Assembly: GCF_021502655.1 (NCBI RefSeq)
Contig: NZ_JAKFFT010000002.1
Span: 1,426,001 to 1,490,000, forward strand
Direction: 5' to 3'
Origin: Dyadobacter sp. CY347
Lineage (GTDB): Bacteria; Bacteroidota; Bacteroidia; Cytophagales; Spirosomataceae
DNA: 64,000 nucleotides
This document shows positions 56,878 through 64,000 of the stretch, in pieces (within the stretch, counting starts at the first letter, position 1; each line of letters opens with the position of its first letter). Under the pieces are notes generated by a model. It was not told the DNA's origin. It searched no databases and worked only from the letters and a program-made list of their open reading frames with translations. Made by a program: the position numbers and the translations under genes.

Positions 56878-57486
56878 CTAGTTCGCGGCGAAAATCAGCA
56901 GCATTAAGCTTGTTACTGCGCGGATTTGGGTTTTTAGGGAGGTTATTGCTTTGAAGAGGAGATTGGCAACGGATTGGCGGTTGACCTGCATGAGATCGGC
57001 GATCTGCTCATTATCCATTCCTTCGAAATATTTGAGGAAAACAGCCTCTTTTTGGCGGCGCGGAAGTTCATTCATAGCCGACCGAACCTTGATCTGATTT
57101 TCAGAATAGATCTCACTTTGTTCGATCTCCGTCTCCACAGTCTGGTAATCCGAAATCTGCCCGACCTCGTCAATGTCCAGAACCGAGTTGGCTGGATTGT
57201 TCCTGCGAAATTCTTGCAGCAGCTGATTGCGCAACGCTTTCAGGAAATAAATGGAGACGTATTGGATTTGAATGGTCTGGCGCTTTTCCCAGATGTGGAT
57301 CAGCAATTCCTGGATAGAATCCTTGATAAATTCCCTGTCAGAAGTAAAGCTAGTCGCGTAATTGAAGAGCGTACGATACTGCTTATCTGCAAGTTGACAA
57401 AACGCTAGACTGTCCCCGGCCTGGGATTGTTGCCAGAGATTCAGAAGAACCACATTCTCCTCAGCGATGCGTTGTCGTTTGTTCAA
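56878..57486 (-). CDS. ECF sigma-70 factor
   Basis: 202 residues. Region 2 reads DREFIKDSIQELLIHIWEKR and region 4 LPRRQKEAVFLKYFEGMDNE, then QIADLMQVNRQSVANLLFKA with its HTH. No region 1.1 or 3 is present, as in the extracytoplasmic class. With FecR 146 bases downstream and SusC next, it forms a classic cell-surface signalling set. The C-terminus has a short hydrophobic tail (SLMLLIFAAN). Confidence 0.92.
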   Translation of the reverse strand: MNKRQRIAEENVVLLNLWQQSQAGDSLAFCQLADKQYRTLFNYATSFTSDREFIKDSIQELLIHIWEKRQTIQIQYVSIYFLKALRNQLLQEFRRNNPANSVLDIDEVGQISDYQTVETEIEQSEIYSENQIKVRSAMNELPRRQKEAVFLKYFEGMDNEQIADLMQVNRQSVANLLFKAITSLKTQIRAVTSLMLLIFAAN

Positions 57487-57640
57487 ATCTTATTGGGGTC
57501 AGATAAACAAAGTAACTGCTTAATCACTGAATTTTAAAATATAAGTAGGACTTTATTTTTTATTTTAAAATTACATTCGGCATAATTGGATTATGCCAGA
57601 ATTTAAGTTTGTGATTTGAAGTTTGTAAGTGGCGTCGTGG

Positions 57641-57881
57641 TAGCCCTTCGACCGCCCGGCGGCCCGGTCCGCTCAGGGTGACAGGGCTCTTGTGCTGGTA
57701 ATTTATCGGTTGATCTGTTTGATGGTCGAACACTTACTGTTCGACCATCAAATTTAATAGCAAGTGTCGGCAATCGCCCTGTCACCCTGAGCGGAGCCGA
57801 AGGGCAAGCACGACGCTGCACCTCGCGCACAAACGCCCTGTCACCCTGAGCGGACCGGGCCGCCGGGCGGTCGAAGGGCTA
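57641..57881. repeat. 241-bp element with 47-bp inverted ends and a nested hairpin
   Basis: Positions 57641-57687 are the reverse complement of 57835-57881 across 47 bases. Inside lie a 15-bp perfect stem (57718-57732 / 57738-57752, loop 5) and a partial third copy (57776-57805). The gap between the sigma gene and the RidA gene (57487-57891) holds no gene; this element fills most of it. No terminal direct repeat was found at its edges. Confidence 0.8.
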
Positions 57882-57891
57882 GCGCCCCCGA

Positions 57892-58362
57892 CTATATATA
57901 AGCAATACAATCAATCTCAACCAACGAATCCCCCGGAACACCGCCATATACTGCCACTGTTGTGCGGCATGGGGGTTTTGAGCCGAAGCGGCCTTTGTAG
58001 GCCTCGTTCATGGCTTTGTAATCGTTCAGGTCGTGGAGGAAGACGCTGCATTTCAGTACTTTTTCCATCGAGGAACCGGCTTTGATGAGTTCTTTTTCGA
58101 GCTCGTCCAGTACGTGCTTGGTGTGGGCGGTGATGTCGCCTTCGAAGTGGGCGCCTTTTCCGGCGATGAACACCATATTGTTGAACTTGGTATGACCTGA
58201 AAACAAGGGTACATCCTGATACATAACGACATCGCCGACTTCCTTTTCGGGCGCTGCCACGGCTGCCGGTGCTTCTGCGATTGCTTTGGAAGCGACGCCG
58301 ATACCAGCTACTCCGGCAACAGAAGCGAATAATTTTTTGAGAATGGATCTTCTTTCGGACAT
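57892..58362 (-). CDS. RidA family protein with a Tat-type signal
   Basis: 156 residues from ATG 58362; the longer frame to 58539 overlaps the previous gene and is unlikely. MSERRSILKKLFASVAGVAG is a twin-arginine signal, ending SKAIAEA. The core carries RidA signatures: FIAGKGAHFEGDI, MEKVLKCSVFLHDLNDYKAM, PCRTTVAVYGGVPGDSLVEI. RidA hydrolyses reactive enamines and imines made by PLP enzymes. Most RidA proteins are cytosolic, so export is notable. Last gene of the right block. Confidence 0.87.
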   Translation of the reverse strand: MSERRSILKKLFASVAGVAGIGVASKAIAEAPAAVAAPEKEVGDVVMYQDVPLFSGHTKFNNMVFIAGKGAHFEGDITAHTKHVLDELEKELIKAGSSMEKVLKCSVFLHDLNDYKAMNEAYKGRFGSKPPCRTTVAVYGGVPGDSLVEIDCIAYI

Positions 58363-58396
58363 GATTGTATAATTAAGGTTATTAAAACGGATATAC

Positions 58397-59878
58397 TTAC
58401 GATCTTTTTTTCTTGTTTCTCTTCGCCATTTTCTCGTTGGCGGGCATGGTGACTTTCCAGATGCTTCCACCCGACTTGTTACCGCCCTGCTTGCCGCCGT
58501 ATTCGATAATGTATAAAGTATTTCCAACCAGCAAAGCATCGGTAGGCGATGTAAAGCCGTCGATCATGCGTGTTGTTTTTACTTTATAATTGTCTGAGGC
58601 TTTGTCATAGGCCATTTCCAGGTGCAGCAGGTCTCGTCCCTGCTTTCTTAACGGACTCGGATTGGCCACGCCGTTCCTTGGTCCGCCGGTATAACGGATC
58701 ACGAAACCGTCACCCGTCAGGTCTTTGCCCAGCGCATTTTTAGTATCAAAAAACAAACCCAATGGAGATGAATGTGCATTGAATGTGCTTACGCCTACAC
58801 CTGTGGAATCCCCGTCCACAACCAGGCCTGATTTACGATCGCGGTATTCGTTAGCGTCGGGGCCCATATTCCGCACGCCGGGACTGAATTTTACGCCTTC
58901 CGGTCGTTTTGGGAAATTAGGGTCATTGTGAAAATACTTCATGAGCCAGGCAAAAGCAAATTTGCTCAGGAAGGGATCCGTGTCGGGATTAGGCTGGTAA
59001 TCTGGAAATTGCTGGGGGTTATCGATGCCGCCCATCACCCACGGAAAGCCGTAATGATGGCCCTGCCGAACCCAGAACATATCTTCTGCGTGATCGTAAT
59101 CGCCTGAATTAGAAACTGCAAACAAATTGCCTTTCGGATCAAATGCCATATCATATGCATTGCGGATGCCTTCTGCGTAGAGATAGCCGTCGGCTTTTAA
59201 TTTCTGCGTGTCGGTAGACAGCAGCAAATCTTTGGCATCAATCGGAAAGCGGAAGATGTTGGCTGTTAATGCATTGTCGCGGGCATTTGGATATTCGCCG
59301 CCGTTGTCCTGCACTTCGCCGTGATCGGTCCTGGCGCCGGTGTTTACGAAAATGTATTTGCCGTCCGGGCTGATTTCCAGTGCATTCCAGCCGTGGTCGA
59401 AGGTGGTTTTGTTGGCACCATATTCCACGGTGTTGAAAACAACGGTCATTTCGGGTTTGGCATCGCTATTGGCCAGCTCGTAGCGCACCATCCGGCCTTT
59501 ATTTCCTTTGTTATTATTCACATTAATGTTCCCGGCGAGAAACAATGTGTTGCCTTTAAAAGCAGCGCCTTGCAAACGTGTGATCCCGTGATCCTCAGCG
59601 CTGAGGATTTTCTTGCTTTCGGGCTGATTGTTTGTGGTAACGATTTTAAAAACATCCCCGAAAAACGTCGTATAATAAATGTCGCCTGTTACGGGATGCT
59701 GGATAATTCGCACCGCTTCCGGCTCGATCTTCATGTAATGCTCAATAGTAATGTCTTCCCGGAGCGATTTGGGCGTGTTCGTAACTGTTTCTTTGGGTTG
59801 CGCCCAGGCATTGAAAGCGACTGCCACAACGAGCAGGGCAGTGATTTTTGGTTTGATAAAGCGGCTAATAGTCAACAT
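58397..59878 (-). CDS. Glucose/sorbosone dehydrogenase-like beta-propeller protein
   Basis: 493 residues with a signal peptide (IKPKITALLVVAVAFNAWAQ). The quinoprotein-like propeller reads FKIVTTNNQPESKKILSAED, YANKTTFDHGWNALEISPDG, YAEGIRNAYDMAFDPKGNLF and EDMFWVRQGHHYGFPWVMGG. This is the soluble aldose/sorbosone dehydrogenase pattern, in which PQQ is the usual cofactor. It has no haem motif, but a cytochrome c gene ends 21 bases upstream, a natural electron partner. The substrate is unknown. Confidence 0.82.
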   Translation of the reverse strand: MLTISRFIKPKITALLVVAVAFNAWAQPKETVTNTPKSLREDITIEHYMKIEPEAVRIIQHPVTGDIYYTTFFGDVFKIVTTNNQPESKKILSAEDHGITRLQGAAFKGNTLFLAGNINVNNNKGNKGRMVRYELANSDAKPEMTVVFNTVEYGANKTTFDHGWNALEISPDGKYIFVNTGARTDHGEVQDNGGEYPNARDNALTANIFRFPIDAKDLLLSTDTQKLKADGYLYAEGIRNAYDMAFDPKGNLFAVSNSGDYDHAEDMFWVRQGHHYGFPWVMGGIDNPQQFPDYQPNPDTDPFLSKFAFAWLMKYFHNDPNFPKRPEGVKFSPGVRNMGPDANEYRDRKSGLVVDGDSTGVGVSTFNAHSSPLGLFFDTKNALGKDLTGDGFVIRYTGGPRNGVANPSPLRKQGRDLLHLEMAYDKASDNYKVKTTRMIDGFTSPTDALLVGNTLYIIEYGGKQGGNKSGGSIWKVTMPANEKMAKRNKKKRS

Positions 59879-59899
59879 ATGGGGATGAAAGTTCAGGAT

Positions 59900-60328
59900 T
59901 TACTCGGTTTTGCCTAAATGACGGATGTAAGCGACAAGCTGCCACTTTTGCTCGTCGGTAAACACATCTTTGAACGGCGGCATGTTGCCACGGCCCGTTG
60001 CGATTTTCCAGAAAACGGAGCCGTCGCTTTGGGCTTTTACCAATGTGTCGTGAAAATTAGCGGGTTTTTGTCCCAATGCACCACCAGCTGCGCCATCGCC
60101 ATAACCGGCGTCACCGTGGCAGGTTGCGCAGTATAAGGTAAAAAGTTCTTCTCCTTGTGCCAATGTCAGCGGTTCTTCGTGATACGGGCTTTTGAGTGTG
60201 TCGGCCCATGCGGGTGCTTTCCAGGGATCCTGGCCCGCGTGCGGATTGGAAGTCCCGGAGGAAAACCCGGCCAGAACAATTCCTGTAAAAAGTATAATGC
60301 TTGCGGCTAAAATCTTATTTTTGATCAT
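59900..60328 (-). CDS. Periplasmic cytochrome c
   Basis: 142 residues from ATG 60328; the longer frame to 60418 has no signal before it. A hydrophobic signal or anchor comes first (ILAASIILFTGIVLAG), then the haem site LYCATCHGDAGYGDG (CxxCH) and, later, a methionine ligand in GRGNMPPFKDVFTDEQ. Class I fold of about 90 residues. It would take electrons from the neighbouring dehydrogenases. Confidence 0.9.
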   Translation of the reverse strand: MIKNKILAASIILFTGIVLAGFSSGTSNPHAGQDPWKAPAWADTLKSPYHEEPLTLAQGEELFTLYCATCHGDAGYGDGAAGGALGQKPANFHDTLVKAQSDGSVFWKIATGRGNMPPFKDVFTDEQKWQLVAYIRHLGKTE

Positions 60329-60445
60329 TAAATTATAAGAGAAACGTGGTTTATAGTTTTTGTCTTTCTCCCTCCAACCCCTAAAAGGAACACTCAATTG
60401 CCGGAGAGTAATATCCACTTAAACGAGGTTGGAAGGAGAAAAACG

Positions 60446-62188
60446 TTATTTCGGGCTGTCCAGGGACGATCTTGTTTTGGCAACGTCGTCCGCGGTTACG
60501 GCACTGGCGCTGTTTCCAAAATTGCTCCTGATGTGCGTAAGCACCTCGGCGATCTCTTCGTCCTTTAAAAAGCTGTGTTGAGGCATCACATTGTTGTACG
60601 ATTGCCCTTTTACTTCGATTGGCCCTTCCAGCCCTTTCAGCAATACTTTTATAAGGCGATCTTTATCTCCGGTTACCCATTCGGCGCCGCCGAGCGGTGG
60701 AAAACGTTGGGAATCGCCCATGCCGTTTCGCTGGTGGCAGGCCGAGCAATATACACTGTACACCGCGCTCCCGGCAACCGGCTTGTCTTTATCCAGATTG
60801 TCGTTGATCTGGTCAGGCGTACGAATGTTGGACATCGATTTTCTCTTCTCCATTTTCACAAGGGCAGATTTAGCAAATTTTTGCTTGTTACCCTTGTAAG
60901 TGACCTTCCAGATCTTCCCTTTTTCTGTTTCAGCAATGTATAGTGCGCCATCCGGCCCCATGGCAAGTCCCATCGGACGATAAACCGCATCGCTGACATT
61001 CACAATCGGATCTACACCCGCAAAGCCATCTGCAAAAACCTCATAATCACCCGAAGGCTGACCAGCCTTAAACGGAACGAAGCCAATAAAATAGCTCGAC
61101 TGAGGATAGGGAGCGCGGTTTGTGGAACCATGGAAAGCAATGAATGAGCCATTTTTGTAACGGTCGGGGAAGTGATTTCCCTGGTAAAACAAAATGTCAT
61201 TAGGCGCCCAGTGCCCCGGAAAGCCGATCAATGGTTTTTCGTAATCGCCGCAACGGCCCACTTCATTTCCATCGCCGCCATATTCGGGATTAAGGACCTT
61301 TTTGCCCTGCATCTGATCATAATAGCAATAAGGCCAGCCGGCGTCTGTGCCTTCTTTGATCCTCAAAAACTCTTCGGAAGGCAGCATTGCGCTTTGCCAG
61401 GGAGAAAAGAGCTGTGGGAACAAGCGCAGCAGATCGTCGCGGCCGTGTTGCAATGCATATAGATTATTATCTGCAAAATTCCAGTCCAGCGCCACAACGC
61501 TGCGTAATCCCGTAGCGAATTTTACGCCGTCTTTTTGTAGCTGACCTCTTTTATTGGCATCAAAACGCCAGATCCCTCCATGGTCTTCGAGGATAGGGCA
61601 GGGGTCCATTCCGCTGGATGAAGGGATGCGGTTATAGCCCTGACAAGAATTGGAATTGGCCCCAAAAGGCACATACATAAATCCTTTATCATCAAAAGTG
61701 ACGGGTTTCGCAATGTGCTCGTGCATGCCATGCGCGTGATCATCGGTCAGGATCACTTCCTCTTCGCTGGAAGGGACCAGTTCGCCGGGCTTTAATTTGT
61801 ATCGGTAAACAATGAGTTCAGAGCTGAAATAAAGATAGCCTTTGTAGATGCGCATCGCGGTTCCATAAACCCCTTCACCACCCCGTCCGCCAAAACGCTT
61901 GATGATGTCCGCACGTCCGTCGCCATTGGTGTCGCGCAGGGCAATCACCGATTCCCCTTTGTCTGCAAAACGCGCTTTTACATATATATCACCATTATCA
62001 TTAACCGCAATGTGCCGGGCGCGGCCGGGCAGGCTGTCTACCACGACAGTTGCTTCAAAACCATCCGGCAAAAATAAACCGCCGTTTTTCGTATTAACAG
62101 GCAAATCCTGCTGGTCGCCGCGCTGGGTAAAGCCCAATGCAAAGAGCAGCAGAAAGGAAGCTGAAAGTTTGAACGAGTGATAGCGCAT
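60446..62188 (-). CDS. Sorbosone dehydrogenase-like quinoprotein fused to cytochrome c
   Basis: 580 residues. Signal peptide, then a six-bladed propeller (about 35-440; PGRARHIAVNDNGDIYVKA, ATGLRSVVALDWNFADNNLY, YRPMGLAMGPDGALYIAET), then a cytochrome c domain with CSACHQRNGMGDSQRFPP and a methionine ligand near NNVMPQHSFL. A self-contained periplasmic dehydrogenase with a built-in haem. The propeller resembles its neighbour at 58397 but the sequences differ clearly. The physiological substrate cannot be told. Confidence 0.84.
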   Translation of the reverse strand: MRYHSFKLSASFLLLFALGFTQRGDQQDLPVNTKNGGLFLPDGFEATVVVDSLPGRARHIAVNDNGDIYVKARFADKGESVIALRDTNGDGRADIIKRFGGRGGEGVYGTAMRIYKGYLYFSSELIVYRYKLKPGELVPSSEEEVILTDDHAHGMHEHIAKPVTFDDKGFMYVPFGANSNSCQGYNRIPSSSGMDPCPILEDHGGIWRFDANKRGQLQKDGVKFATGLRSVVALDWNFADNNLYALQHGRDDLLRLFPQLFSPWQSAMLPSEEFLRIKEGTDAGWPYCYYDQMQGKKVLNPEYGGDGNEVGRCGDYEKPLIGFPGHWAPNDILFYQGNHFPDRYKNGSFIAFHGSTNRAPYPQSSYFIGFVPFKAGQPSGDYEVFADGFAGVDPIVNVSDAVYRPMGLAMGPDGALYIAETEKGKIWKVTYKGNKQKFAKSALVKMEKRKSMSNIRTPDQINDNLDKDKPVAGSAVYSVYCSACHQRNGMGDSQRFPPLGGAEWVTGDKDRLIKVLLKGLEGPIEVKGQSYNNVMPQHSFLKDEEIAEVLTHIRSNFGNSASAVTADDVAKTRSSLDSPK

Positions 62189-62217
62189 TGTACGTCAGGA
62201 GGAGTTTGGGATTGCGG

Positions 62218-63468
62218 TCAGTTCGTGAGATAAATGGGCTTGGCAATGCCATTCAGGTCGTAGACGATTTTGCCGCCCATAATGGTCATTTCACATTCCA
62301 GTTTTTCCTTGCCTTCCATTTTAAAACCTGTTTTATCATAAAAACCAAAATTGCCTTTGCGCATCGAGAAGATCGCTACGTCGGCAATGGCGTTTTCGGA
62401 AATATGGCCGAGGTTTTCTCTATGGATCACTTGTGCAGGCTCCCAGGTGCTGGCTTTGATCACCATTGGCAGATCCATGCCCATCACATAAAACTTGGAC
62501 ATTATGCTCAGCATATCCTTCATGGAGCCGTTCATGCTGCCTGTATGCAAGTCGGTGCTGATGGTGTTAGGATAAAAGCCCTGCTTAATAGCGGGAATGG
62601 CTTGTGAATAATTGAAGCTCGCGCCGCCGTAACCGACGTCGAAAATAATGCCGCGCTTGCGCGCTTCCAGGACAAATGGCCGCACTTTCTGTGCTTTTTC
62701 GTCCACGATTGTTTCTCTCACATTGCCTTCCAGCAAAGTGTATGCGTGTGTAAAAATGTCTCCCGGACGAAGGTGTTTAAGAAACAGATCTTCCAACGGC
62801 AATGGTGGTGTGCTCCCGCCAAAATCGATCATAACCGGCATATTAGCCAGTTTTCCTGCTTTAACAGCATTATCGACAGGTTTCCAGTCATTGCCCATGA
62901 AGTGCGCTACTTTGAAACCGACCACATCATTCCGGTTCTTAATGGCGACTCCGGCTGCGAGATCCGGGTTCATGTCGCTCGTATCCTGCTCCCAGTTTCC
63001 GCCGCGCATGCCCTCGCCCACAATGTTAAGGAAAGAGAGCACCCGCGTTTTGGAATTGAAAATCACATTTTTCTTAAACTCTGAGAAGGAATCCCAGCCC
63101 GCGCCGCCTGCGTCCACGATGGTGGTTACGCCTACGCGAAAGGTGAAACCATCCGGTGGTAACGCAACCAAACCATTACTTAAATAATGGTTTGGCTCTG
63201 TTCCGAAAAACACATGCCCGTGAATATCAATGAGTCCGGGCGTGACATACATGCCTTTGGCATCCACAACCTGGCGGGCTTCCTTCGGATCAATGTCCTT
63301 GGCAACCTTCCTGATCTTTCCCTCAAATATCCCCACGTCCATGATCTGGTTGAGGTTATTTTTGGGGTCGATGACCGTTCCGCCTTTGATCAGTATGCTG
63401 TAAGTCTGCGCATGAACGGCGAGACTCACACTGCATATCAGCAGGATAAGCAGGGATTTGTATTTCAT
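62218..63468 (-). CDS. Exported amidohydrolase/deacetylase family metallohydrolase, copy 2
   Basis: 416 residues with a signal peptide (MKYKSLLILLICSVSLAVHA). The HxH metal site reads LIDIHGHVFFG and ISTDLHTGSMNGSMKDM matches the other copy. Over the whole length about 60 percent of residues look identical to the protein at 48944, estimated by eye. It lies 45 bases after the PLP enzyme gene. In Firmicutes, members of this group (EF_0837-like) sit beside SelA/DgaE-like PLP enzymes, as here. Confidence 0.85.
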   Translation of the reverse strand: MKYKSLLILLICSVSLAVHAQTYSILIKGGTVIDPKNNLNQIMDVGIFEGKIRKVAKDIDPKEARQVVDAKGMYVTPGLIDIHGHVFFGTEPNHYLSNGLVALPPDGFTFRVGVTTIVDAGGAGWDSFSEFKKNVIFNSKTRVLSFLNIVGEGMRGGNWEQDTSDMNPDLAAGVAIKNRNDVVGFKVAHFMGNDWKPVDNAVKAGKLANMPVMIDFGGSTPPLPLEDLFLKHLRPGDIFTHAYTLLEGNVRETIVDEKAQKVRPFVLEARKRGIIFDVGYGGASFNYSQAIPAIKQGFYPNTISTDLHTGSMNGSMKDMLSIMSKFYVMGMDLPMVIKASTWEPAQVIHRENLGHISENAIADVAIFSMRKGNFGFYDKTGFKMEGKEKLECEMTIMGGKIVYDLNGIAKPIYLTN

Positions 63469-63513
63469 TTTTTAAAGGGGCTTAGGAATAGGTATTCTTG
63501 GTCTTGCAAAATT

Positions 63514-64000
63514 TTAAACAACCGCTTTCGATAATTCTTCTTTCAGGCGGGTTGCTACTATTTTTTCTTCACCGGGTTTCAGGCACCAGGTTGTGATGGT
63601 CAATGTGTTGTTTTCGCCGGGCATGATCTCGATGGAAGGCTCGCCTTTGCGCAGATTTTCCTGCAAGAGTTTCACAGGAAGGCTCACTTTGGCAGCATCC
63701 CAGGAAATCCTGAGGGTAGGCGTGTGGTTGCCTAGTTCCGGCGCAAATGTTTCCACATTGACTCCTGCGACGCTTTTGGCAGCATTACCAATGGTTGCCG
63801 CACGGTCTTCCCACATTTTCCACTCTTTTTTGTGATCCATTTTCACAAATTTTTCCAATGCCACGTACATTCCCAGGATCTCTTCCTTATTTACTTTCAT
63901 ACCGCGTCCGATCGTCGATCCGCGTGGCGGCATGCTTAGTCTTGCGGCGTCGATCAGGTGTTTTTTACCCATTAATATACCCGCGCTTTGAGGTCCGCGC
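63514..64000 (-). CDS. SelA/DgaE-like PLP-dependent enzyme (5' end outside window)
   Basis: The frame stays open to the window edge; only the last 162 residues are seen. RGPQSAGILMGKKHLIDAAR and STIGRGMKVNKEEILGMYVA match the C-terminal half of SelA-fold enzymes such as D-glucosaminate-6-phosphate ammonia-lyase and related aminotransferase class V-like lyases. The active-site lysine lies before this part. An ATG at 63972 is internal to the conserved region and is not the true start. First gene of the right block. Whether it is exported cannot be seen. Confidence 0.8.
   Translation of the reverse strand, partial: RGPQSAGILMGKKHLIDAARLSMPPRGSTIGRGMKVNKEEILGMYVALEKFVKMDHKKEWKMWEDRAATIGNAAKSVAGVNVETFAPELGNHTPTLRISWDAAKVSLPVKLLQENLRKGEPSIEIMPGENNTLTITTWCLKPGEEKIVATRLKEELSKAVV

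Noticed and set aside
57487..57891. A CRISPR-like array in the gap before the RidA gene.
   Set aside because: The repeats are inverted, of different lengths and not evenly spaced; there are no cas genes.

Overview
The window looks like chromosome of a Bacteroidota member of the order Cytophagales, most likely Spirosomaceae and Dyadobacter-like. This is inferred from the gene set, not from a search: a SusC/SusD pair with an ECF sigma factor and FecR, BshA, a short CarB, NuoABC, DUF4394 and DUF4834 proteins, many lipoproteins and signal peptides, and -7 promoter boxes of the TAnnTTTG type. No tRNA, rRNA, CRISPR array, transposase or phage gene was seen. Both ends cut through genes.

Layout. 1-12.2 kb: a truncated DUF5009/HGSNAT-like membrane acyltransferase, a GMC oxidoreductase with its small Tat-type subunit, an orphan LuxE-like acyl-activating protein, two tandem paralogous lipoproteins, an orphan histidine kinase, hemA, two exported ferritin-like proteins and a DUF4394 lipoprotein. 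12.4-24.4 kb: housekeeping genes (ABC exporter, DEAD-box helicase, DoxX-like protein, a beta-barrel protein, a J-domain-like coiled-coil protein, DMT transporter, purN, UbiA-type prenyltransferase, bshA, type II NADH dehydrogenase). 24.5-31.2 kb: carB, an outer membrane barrel protein and a TlpA-like protein without its CxxC. 31.2-36.7 kb: nuoA-nuoB-nuoC, split between nuoA and nuoB by about 3.9 kb holding an XRE regulator, a C10 cysteine peptidase and two paralogous small lipoproteins. 36.8-39.5 kb: a TSUP transporter and a GH39-like glycosidase. 39.5-46.0 kb: a thiamine operon on the minus strand under a TPP riboswitch (thiS-thiC-thiE fusion-thiG-thiH-thiF). The thiE fusion carries a perfect 66-bp palindrome in frame. 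46.2-64 kb: a long minus-strand catabolic region.

The catabolic region has two blocks. The right block (57.9-64 kb) encodes, in transcription order, a SelA/DgaE-like PLP enzyme (cut by the window end), an exported amidohydrolase, a quinoprotein-type dehydrogenase with a cytochrome c tail, a cytochrome c, a second dehydrogenase and a Tat-exported RidA. The left block (46.8-57.5 kb) encodes sigma factor, FecR, SusC, SusD, a second paralogous exported amidohydrolase, an exported RraA-like protein and a bile-acid:sodium-type symporter. Between them lies a 241-bp element with 47-bp inverted ends. Together the blocks suggest uptake and periplasmic breakdown of an amino-sugar-acid or N-acyl-amino-acid type substrate. 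The substrate is inferred, not shown.

Most worth a second look: the in-frame palindrome in thiE, the regulator/peptidase/lipoprotein module that splits nuo with its three phased TTATAAGCA repeats, and the exported RidA/RraA/amidohydrolase enzyme set.
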